NCBI GenBank assembly: GCA_019247195.1
Contig: JAFAPI010000093.1
Span: 1-41,661 of the forward strand
Length of the DNA stretch: 41,661 nt
Direction: 5' to 3'
Origin: Gammaproteobacteria bacterium
Lineage (GTDB): Bacteria; Pseudomonadota; Gammaproteobacteria; Steroidobacterales; Steroidobacteraceae
The position numbers and the translations under genes were made by a program. The notes beneath the pieces are model-generated. The model searched no databases. It saw only the letters and a list, made by a program, of their open reading frames with translations, and was not told the DNA's origin. This document shows, in pieces, positions 36,526 to 41,661 of the stretch (its first letter is position 1; the number at the start of each line of letters is the position of its first letter).

Positions 36526-37785
36526 GTGGCTAGCCGCGGCGCCACGCAGCAGTCGAGCGCCCCGTACAACCGCCGCATCGTTCTGGATGTCATCCGCCGC
36601 GCCGGTCGCATCTCGCGGCGCGAGATCGTCGAGCGCGTGCACCTGAGCCCGCAGACCGTCGCTAACATCACCAACGACCTGCAGGCCATCGGCCTCATCG
36701 TCGCGCGGCGTTCGGGCGGCACTCGCTCGCGCGGGCAGCCGCCCATCGCCTTCGAACTCAACCCCGACGCCGGCCACTCGATCGGCATCAGTCTCGAGCC
36801 GGGGCGCCTCGCGGCCGCGCTCGTGAACCTGGTGGGCGATGTGCTCGAGCGGCGCGAGGTGCCGATCGATACCCACGATCCGCGCCGCACCCTCGAGGCC
36901 ATGGTGGCGCACATCGAGGCACTGCGCGTGCTGCCGGCGCGCTCCGGCCGCCTGTTCGGCGTCGGCATCGCCCTGCCGGGCCCGCTGGTCAGGACGGATA
37001 TCAGCTTCGTCGGTCCGACCGCGCTCGAGGGCTGGAGCGATCTGTCGGTATTCGATGCGCTGCGCGAGGCCACGCGGCTGCAGGTGTTCTACAGCGTGGA
37101 CAGTGTCGCCGGTGCCCTGGGCGAGATGCTGTTCGGCGTCGCCCGCACGCTCGACAACTTCTTTTACATGCACTTTGGGCTGGGTCTCGGTGGAGCGCTG
37201 GTGGTGAACCGTTCCGCCTACCGCGGCGCCGACGGCAATGCCACCGAGATCGGGCACATACCGCTCGTGCCGGGCGGTCGCCCGTGCTATTGCGGCAACG
37301 CGGGCTGCCTGGAGCGCTACCTGTCGCTGCATTCGCTCGCCGAGGCGCTCGGCCTGGATGACGTGCGCGGACGGGAGGCAGAGGTCGTCTCCGCGCTGGC
37401 GAGTGGTTCCAGCCCGGCCCTCGAGAGCTGGTGCGAGGAGGCGGCGGCGCGCCTGCGAGACGCCATCGGCGTCATCGAGAACATGCTCGATCCCCTCACC
37501 GTGGTCATCGGCGGCTCGGCCCCGAAGGCGCTGGTGACTCACCTCGTCGCGCGCTCCCAGCCGCTGCACCCATCCGTGCGTGGTGGGGTGGAGCGGCCCT
37601 TCGAACGCATCCTGCTGTCCGAGCGCCAGGAGGAGAGCTCGATCCTCGGTGCCGCGGTGTTGCCGATCTTCGAGCTGCTCGCTCCGAGGCTCGAAGTCCT
37701 TCAGCAGGAGGAGTCGCGGCGGGGCACATCCGCTGTAGAAGACCTTATGGGTCAAAGGGATAGCGCCAGAGCCGGCCGGTTGTGA
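36526..37785 (+). CDS. ROK-family sugar-responsive transcriptional regulator
   Basis: Regulator of 419 residues with a GTG start at 36526, preceded by a GGGGCG stretch; a GTG ten codons upstream is an alternative. The N-terminal winged helix reads RRIVLDVIRRAGRISRREIVERVHLSPQTVANITNDLQ (about 16-54). The ROK sugar-binding domain follows, with GVGIALPG, FGLGLGGALVVN and the zinc/ROK signature GHIPLVPGGRPCYCGNAGCLERYLS (C-x-C-G-x2-G-C). NagC/XylR-type repressors of this class bind sugars or sugar phosphates. Sitting between galK and the PfkB-MFS-TonB genes, it most likely controls both sides. Confidence 0.93.
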   Translation: MASRGATQQSSAPYNRRIVLDVIRRAGRISRREIVERVHLSPQTVANITNDLQAIGLIVARRSGGTRSRGQPPIAFELNPDAGHSIGISLEPGRLAAALVNLVGDVLERREVPIDTHDPRRTLEAMVAHIEALRVLPARSGRLFGVGIALPGPLVRTDISFVGPTALEGWSDLSVFDALREATRLQVFYSVDSVAGALGEMLFGVARTLDNFFYMHFGLGLGGALVVNRSAYRGADGNATEIGHIPLVPGGRPCYCGNAGCLERYLSLHSLAEALGLDDVRGREAEVVSALASGSSPALESWCEEAAARLRDAIGVIENMLDPLTVVIGGSAPKALVTHLVARSQPLHPSVRGGVERPFERILLSERQEESSILGAAVLPIFELLAPRLEVLQQEESRRGTSAVEDLMGQRDSARAGRL

Positions 37786-37791
37786 TTAAGC

Positions 37792-37806
37792 ACATCCATT
37801 AGATGT
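37792..37806. promoter_or_regulatory. Inverted repeat upstream of the PfkB promoter
   Basis: ACATC, 5-bp spacer CATTA, GATGT, ending five bases before the -35 element. The position suggests an operator for the adjacent ROK regulator or another factor. Confidence 0.45.
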
Positions 37807-37811
37807 ATTTA

Positions 37812-37840
37812 TTGACACTCTCCCGGTCGCTCCCTATATT
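37812..37840 (+). promoter_or_regulatory. Near-consensus sigma-70 promoter, predicted leaderless transcript
   Basis: TTGACA (37812-37817), exact 17-bp spacer, TATATT (37835-37840). The expected start of transcription, six to seven bases further on, falls at the PfkB start codon (37847). No ribosome-binding site lies between. Confidence 0.75.
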
Positions 37841-37846
37841 CGGACG

Positions 37847-38800
37847 ATGGGGGAGGGCGCACACCGCCTGCTGGTCATCGGCGATATCGGCGTCGACCTC
37901 GTGCTCGGTCCGCTCGCGCAGTGGCCTCAGGTCGGCACCGAAGTGCTGATGGAGCGCAGCGAGCTGCGCGCCGGCGGCGCAGCGGGCAACACCGCCCTCG
38001 CGGTCGCCTACCTCGGCGGGCAGTGCCGGCTGCTCTCCGTGACGGGCTGCGATGCCGCGGGGCGCTGGCTGCGTGAGCAGTTCGCGGGCATCGATGCGCA
38101 GCTCGAGGAGTGCCCCGCCCATACCACCCTCTCGGTCGGGCTGCTGCACGCCTGCGGCGATCGTACCTTCCTTACCACCCGCGGCCACCTGGAGCACCTT
38201 GCGCTGCCCCTGCTGCGTCGCCACCTGAAGCCGGCTGGTTCCCAGCCCGCGGTGGCGCTTCTGAGCGGTGTGTTCCTGACCCCTGCGCTGCGGCGCGACT
38301 ACCCTGCGCTCATCGAGGAGTTGCGTGCGCTCGGGTATGCCATCGCCATCGACACCAACTGGCCACCCCAGGACTGGGATGCGGCGTTGCGGGCCGAGGT
38401 GCGTGACTGGATCGGCCGCTGCGACCACGTGCTGCTTAATGAGCTCGAGGTGCGCCGCCTCGCCGACACCGAGGACCTCACCGCCGCGGTCGGCCGCGTC
38501 GCCGCCGTGCTGCGCCCGGGGGCGACCCTCGCGGTGAAGCTCGGCGCCGCCGGGGCGCTCGGGGTGCAGGACGGCCGGCGCTGCCAGGTGGCCGCACCGC
38601 GCGCCACCGTGTTCGACTCGATCGGGGCCGGCGATGGCTTCAACGCCGGCTACCTGCTGGCGCGGCTCGCGGGTGCGGAGCTCGCCGCGGCGCTCGCGGC
38701 CGGCTGCCGCGCGGCGACCGCCATCATCACGCGCTTCCCGCGTCGCGAGCTGCAGGCGGGCGAGCTCAGCGCGCGGCCGGCGCTCATGGCGGCCACATGA
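37847..38800 (+). CDS. PfkB-family carbohydrate kinase
   Basis: Ribokinase-type sugar kinase of 317 residues. The N-terminal part has VIGDIGVDLVLG (9-20) and the sugar-binding glycine motif RAGGAAGNTALAVAYLGG (about 41-58). The C-terminal PfkB signature is DSIGAGDGFNAGYLLA, containing the anion hole and catalytic aspartate. The phosphorylated sugar is unknown; context (ROK regulator, FucP-like permease, TonB receptor) suggests a monosaccharide released from the imported glycan. The start at 37847 lies directly after a strong promoter. It overlaps the permease gene by 4 bp (ATGA). Confidence 0.92.
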   Translation: MGEGAHRLLVIGDIGVDLVLGPLAQWPQVGTEVLMERSELRAGGAAGNTALAVAYLGGQCRLLSVTGCDAAGRWLREQFAGIDAQLEECPAHTTLSVGLLHACGDRTFLTTRGHLEHLALPLLRRHLKPAGSQPAVALLSGVFLTPALRRDYPALIEELRALGYAIAIDTNWPPQDWDAALRAEVRDWIGRCDHVLLNELEVRRLADTEDLTAAVGRVAAVLRPGATLAVKLGAAGALGVQDGRRCQVAAPRATVFDSIGAGDGFNAGYLLARLAGAELAAALAAGCRAATAIITRFPRRELQAGELSARPALMAAT

Positions 38801-40029
38801 AGCGCGCGGCCCTCCTCATGGGTTACGTGATGGTCGTCTGGTTCGTGATCTCCTTCGTCACCAACCTGCTCGGGCCGCTGATGCCGCTCCTCATCAGCGA
38901 GTACCACCTCAGTCTACGCATGGGCGGGCTGCTGCCCTTCTCTTTCTTCCTCGCCTACGGGCTGGTGTCACTGCCGGCCGGCGCGCTGGTCGAGCGACGC
39001 GGCGCGCGCCTCACGCTCTTCGCGGCCTTCGCCCTGAACCTCCTCGGCAGCCTCGCCATCGGCCTCGCGCCGAGCTACGCGGTGGTGGTCGGCGGGCTAT
39101 TCGTCATCGGCCTCGGCATGGCAATGCTGCAGGTGGTCATCAACCCGCTGATGCGCGCCATCGGCGGCGGCGGGCACTTCGCCTTCTTCTCGGTCATGGC
39201 GCAGCTCGTGTTCGGTCTCGCCTCCTTCGTGAGCCCCGAGGTGTTCGCCGGCCTCATGCATGCGCCGCAGTCGCTCGCGCGGCCGCACCCATGGGTGCTC
39301 TTCTACCAGGCGTTCGTCGCGGTGTTCATCGGCCTGCTGCTGCTCACCCGCGCGCTGCCGCTGCCGCAGGTGGATCTCACCGCCGAGGAGCGTACCGGGA
39401 CGCTCGCCACCTACCGGGCGCTGCTGCGCCAGCGCACCGTGTGGCTGTTCTTCTTCGGCGTCATCGCCTACGTCGGCACCGAGCAGAGCCTCGCCAACTG
39501 GATGTCCCAGTTCCTGAGCACCTATCACCACTTCGATCCAACCCAGGAGGGCGCGCACGCGGTGGCCGGCTTCTGGGGGCTGATGGCCGTCGGCTGCCTC
39601 ATCGGCCTGGTGCTCCTGCGCCTCTTCGATGCGCAGCGCGTGCTCGGCGCCTTCGCCGTGCTCGCGCTCGGGTGCGTGGCGCTCGCGCTCTTCGGCAGCG
39701 CCCCGGTGGCGCTGCGCGCCTTCCCGGCGAGCGGCTTCTTCCTCTCGGTGATGTGGTCGGTGATCTTCTCGCTCGCCCTCAACTCGCTGCGCGAGCACCA
39801 CGGCGCCTTCTCCGGGATCCTGTGCACCGGCATCCTCGGCGGGGCGATCGTGCCGTTCGTGGTCGGCCTGCTCGGCGACCAGGTCGGGCTGCGCTTCGCG
39901 CTGCTCGCGGTGTTCGTCACCTTGGGCTACATCCTCAGCATCAGCGTGTGGGCCCGCCCGCTGGTGCGCAACCAGACCGTCGCACTCGGGGAGCTGTTCA
40001 CGCTGCGCGCGCGCCGCGCGCAACATTGA
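38797..40029 (+). CDS. MFS sugar permease, FucP/GlcP-like
   Basis: Inner-membrane transporter of 410 residues with about 12 hydrophobic segments. The N-terminal half has WFVISFVTNLLGPLMPLLISEYHLS and the FucP-type sequence LPFSFFLAYGLVSLPAGALVERRGARLTL (about 47-75). Next is GLGMAMLQVVINPLMRAIGG, whose Q and N are the substrate-contact region in fucose/glucose/galactose:H+ symporters. It probably imports the sugar that the PfkB kinase phosphorylates, with which it is translationally coupled. Confidence 0.9.
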   Translation: MKRAALLMGYVMVVWFVISFVTNLLGPLMPLLISEYHLSLRMGGLLPFSFFLAYGLVSLPAGALVERRGARLTLFAAFALNLLGSLAIGLAPSYAVVVGGLFVIGLGMAMLQVVINPLMRAIGGGGHFAFFSVMAQLVFGLASFVSPEVFAGLMHAPQSLARPHPWVLFYQAFVAVFIGLLLLTRALPLPQVDLTAEERTGTLATYRALLRQRTVWLFFFGVIAYVGTEQSLANWMSQFLSTYHHFDPTQEGAHAVAGFWGLMAVGCLIGLVLLRLFDAQRVLGAFAVLALGCVALALFGSAPVALRAFPASGFFLSVMWSVIFSLALNSLREHHGAFSGILCTGILGGAIVPFVVGLLGDQVGLRFALLAVFVTLGYILSISVWARPLVRNQTVALGELFTLRARRAQH

Positions 40030-40051
40030 GCTCCCCGCAGGAGAACGTCCC

Positions 40052-41661
40052 ATGTCAGCACGCCGCTCCACCCGCCCGGTCCCGAACCTCCCGCGCCGGC
40101 ACCCCGTGTCGGTCGCCGTGTCACTCGCGCTCCTCGGCGCCGCCGCCCTGGCGCGGGCGCCGGCCGCGGTCAGCGCGGCGGCACCCGACGCCGCGCAGCA
40201 GGACGTGCCCCCGGGCGCCACCGCCGAGGATCAGAACACGAGGCCCCGCAGCGGCCGCACCTCCCAGGAGGCCGCGCTCGAGACCGTCACCGTCATCGGC
40301 GTCCGCCAGTCGCAGATCAAGGCGATCGAGGCGAAGCGCCAGGCACCGAGCATCCAGGACAGCATCTCCGCGGAGAGCATCGGCCAGCTGCCCGACGTGA
40401 CCATCACCGATGCCCTGCAGCGCATCACCGGCGTGCAGATCGACCGTGACGCGGGCGTTGGCTCCCAGTTGAACGTGCGCGGCCTGCCGCAGGTCGGCTC
40501 GATGCTGAACGGTGAGGTGTTCATCTCGCCCGACCAGATCGACTCGCAGCAACCGGACTTCTCCACCTTGCCGGCCACGCTCTTCAACCAGGTGGACGTC
40601 ATCAAGTCACCCACCTCGGCCCAGACCACCGGCGGTATCAGCGGGGCGGTCGATCTGCACACGTTCCGGCCGTGGGACCTGCCGCGGGGGTTCACCTACA
40701 GCTATTCCGCCGACGGCGAGCGGGGCAGCACCTCGCGCAAGACCGGACCCGAGGCGAACGGCCTCATCTCCTACAACGGCGATGGTCGCTGGGGCCTGCT
40801 GGTGTCCGCCGACTACTCCGACACCACGCGCTATGGCACGGTGGGCGCGGCCAACGCCAGCGGCAACGCCACGGAAGCCCTCGACCAGTATGGGGTCATC
40901 TTCCATGGCGAGAACGCCGCCAGCGCCGGCGCGTACAACGGCTTCATCGGCGCCTGGAACGGCGCGCCGATCCCCTCGCAGATCCACCAGAACCCAGACG
41001 GCAGCGTCGATGTGAACGGGGACGGGAAGTCCAACGGCGTCTTCATGGGCAGCCAGAACATCGGCCTCTACGATTCCACCATTCAGCGCAAGCGCCAGGC
41101 GGGCAACGCCTCCTTCCAGGCCGACTTCGACCACGGACTCACCCTCACCAGCGACTTCTTCTACACGCGCCAGAAGCAGTGGGAGCGCAGCGTCGGCCTG
41201 CAGTTCAATTCCACCAACTGGCAGGGCGCCACCTACGTTCCCCTGCAGTCGCGCGATACCGGCAGCACGACCCTGGGCCAGTACAACACCCCGCCGCCGG
41301 ATCCCAACTGGACCGGCTCGCACATCTATACCACCCAGGTCTACGAGAAATGGCCCGGTGACGTCGAGTCCTTCTCGCAGGTCATCCGCAGGATCTCCAC
41401 CGCACGCAACTTCAACCTGCAGATGGATTTCGACGACGGCGGCCCCTTCAAGGCCAGCGTGCGCGGCGTGCGTGAGACGGCCAGCCAGGAGTTTATCGAG
41501 ACCGACACCAACATCTCCGAATCCGACGGCTGCCTATGGGCCGATCCCAACACTGCCTTGCCGTGCGGGACGTTCGTCTACCCGGCGCAGCTGGGCGGGG
41601 ATCGCGTCTTCAACCCCATCGGCATTCCGCAGAACACGCAGCCCATCATCGCGAATTTCAC
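40052..41661 (+). CDS. TonB-dependent receptor (TonB-Xanth-Caul type), C-terminus beyond window
   Basis: The frame is open from the ATG at 40052 (AGGAG eight bases upstream) to the window end, giving about 536 residues of an expected 900 or so. After a signal peptide (about residues 18-45) and an Ala/Pro/Gln linker there is a TonB box-like ETVTVIG. The plug domain follows: SAESIGQLPDVTITDALQRITGVQIDRD, then LNVRGLPQV and VDVIKSPTSAQTTGGISGAVDL. Beta-barrel strands come next. Receptors with this plug import oligosaccharides in xanthomonads and caulobacters. It follows the permease by 22 bp, so outer-membrane uptake, inner-membrane uptake and phosphorylation are in one operon. Confidence 0.95.
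   Translation, partial: MSARRSTRPVPNLPRRHPVSVAVSLALLGAAALARAPAAVSAAAPDAAQQDVPPGATAEDQNTRPRSGRTSQEAALETVTVIGVRQSQIKAIEAKRQAPSIQDSISAESIGQLPDVTITDALQRITGVQIDRDAGVGSQLNVRGLPQVGSMLNGEVFISPDQIDSQQPDFSTLPATLFNQVDVIKSPTSAQTTGGISGAVDLHTFRPWDLPRGFTYSYSADGERGSTSRKTGPEANGLISYNGDGRWGLLVSADYSDTTRYGTVGAANASGNATEALDQYGVIFHGENAASAGAYNGFIGAWNGAPIPSQIHQNPDGSVDVNGDGKSNGVFMGSQNIGLYDSTIQRKRQAGNASFQADFDHGLTLTSDFFYTRQKQWERSVGLQFNSTNWQGATYVPLQSRDTGSTTLGQYNTPPPDPNWTGSHIYTTQVYEKWPGDVESFSQVIRRISTARNFNLQMDFDDGGPFKASVRGVRETASQEFIETDTNISESDGCLWADPNTALPCGTFVYPAQLGGDRVFNPIGIPQNTQPIIANF

Noticed and set aside
36465-36533. A possible GTG-initiated 22-codon leader peptide right after the TATAAT box
   Set aside because: No ribosome-binding site, no attenuator structure and no regulatory codon run; probably chance.
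38634-40400. A 588-codon frame overlapping the MFS permease and TonB receptor start
   Set aside because: Arg/Pro-rich frame-shifted shadow of the two real genes; it would cross an operon junction with its own ribosome-binding site.

Overview
The window is a very GC-rich (about 70% by eye), densely packed bacterial chromosome segment. It has 36 recognisable protein genes, no RNA genes, no CRISPR array and no insertion sequence. The longest gene-free stretch is under 200 bp. Gene content (glyoxylate bypass with an XRE/DUF2083 regulator, a TonB receptor of the Xanthomonas/Caulobacter type, a secreted protease with a GlyGly-CTERM-like tail, a YXWGXW-repeat protein, a DedA-rhodanese fusion, GT-FAD and GH1-RmlD fusions) suggests a gammaproteobacterium near Xanthomonadales, Nevskiales or Steroidobacterales. 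That placement is inference.

Layout. 1-8.0 kb: a partial DUF1684 gene and a short-chain-fatty-acyl type regulator on the minus strand, divergent from malate synthase (aceB), isocitrate lyase (aceA) and a dicarboxylate symporter (dctA). A convergent methylmalonate-semialdehyde dehydrogenase (mmsA) follows. This is a C2/C3/C4 acid metabolism block. 8.0-14.4 kb: a 2OG-Fe(II) oxygenase-like protein, a YXWGXW envelope protein, a carboxylesterase, a lytic-transglycosylase-like protein, slyD and an M3 peptidase. 14.4-20.3 kb: an AraC regulator overlapping a serine hydrolase; a glutathione peroxidase overlapping a PanE-like reductase; a ferritin-like protein followed by an orphan ParA ATPase; a DedA-rhodanese fusion. 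20.3-24.7 kb: a DUF4136 lipoprotein, a predicted outer-membrane protein, an S8/S53-like secreted protease and a small CBU_0592-type membrane protein.

24.8-27.5 kb is a compact regulatory module: anti-sigma and ECF sigma genes (minus) face a Tat-exported metallophosphoesterase and a cupredoxin (plus). Between the two starts lie two mirror-image copies of an ECF-like promoter with identical spacing (GGAATA, 17 bp, GTCT). This is the clearest candidate in the window for a small, poorly described stress or metal regulon.

27.5-41.7 kb is a carbohydrate region. On the minus strand are two two-domain fusions: glycosyltransferase plus UDP-galactopyranose-mutase-like flavoprotein, and GH1 plus RmlD-like reductase. 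Divergent from them are a GH2 glycosidase, galT and galK in overlapping frames, a ROK regulator, and then a PfkB kinase, an MFS sugar permease and a TonB receptor cut by the window end. The PfkB gene has a near-consensus promoter placed so that its transcript would begin at or next to the start codon. Together these genes could import a galactoside, hydrolyse it, turn galactose into UDP-galactose and use or re-export it in a glycan.
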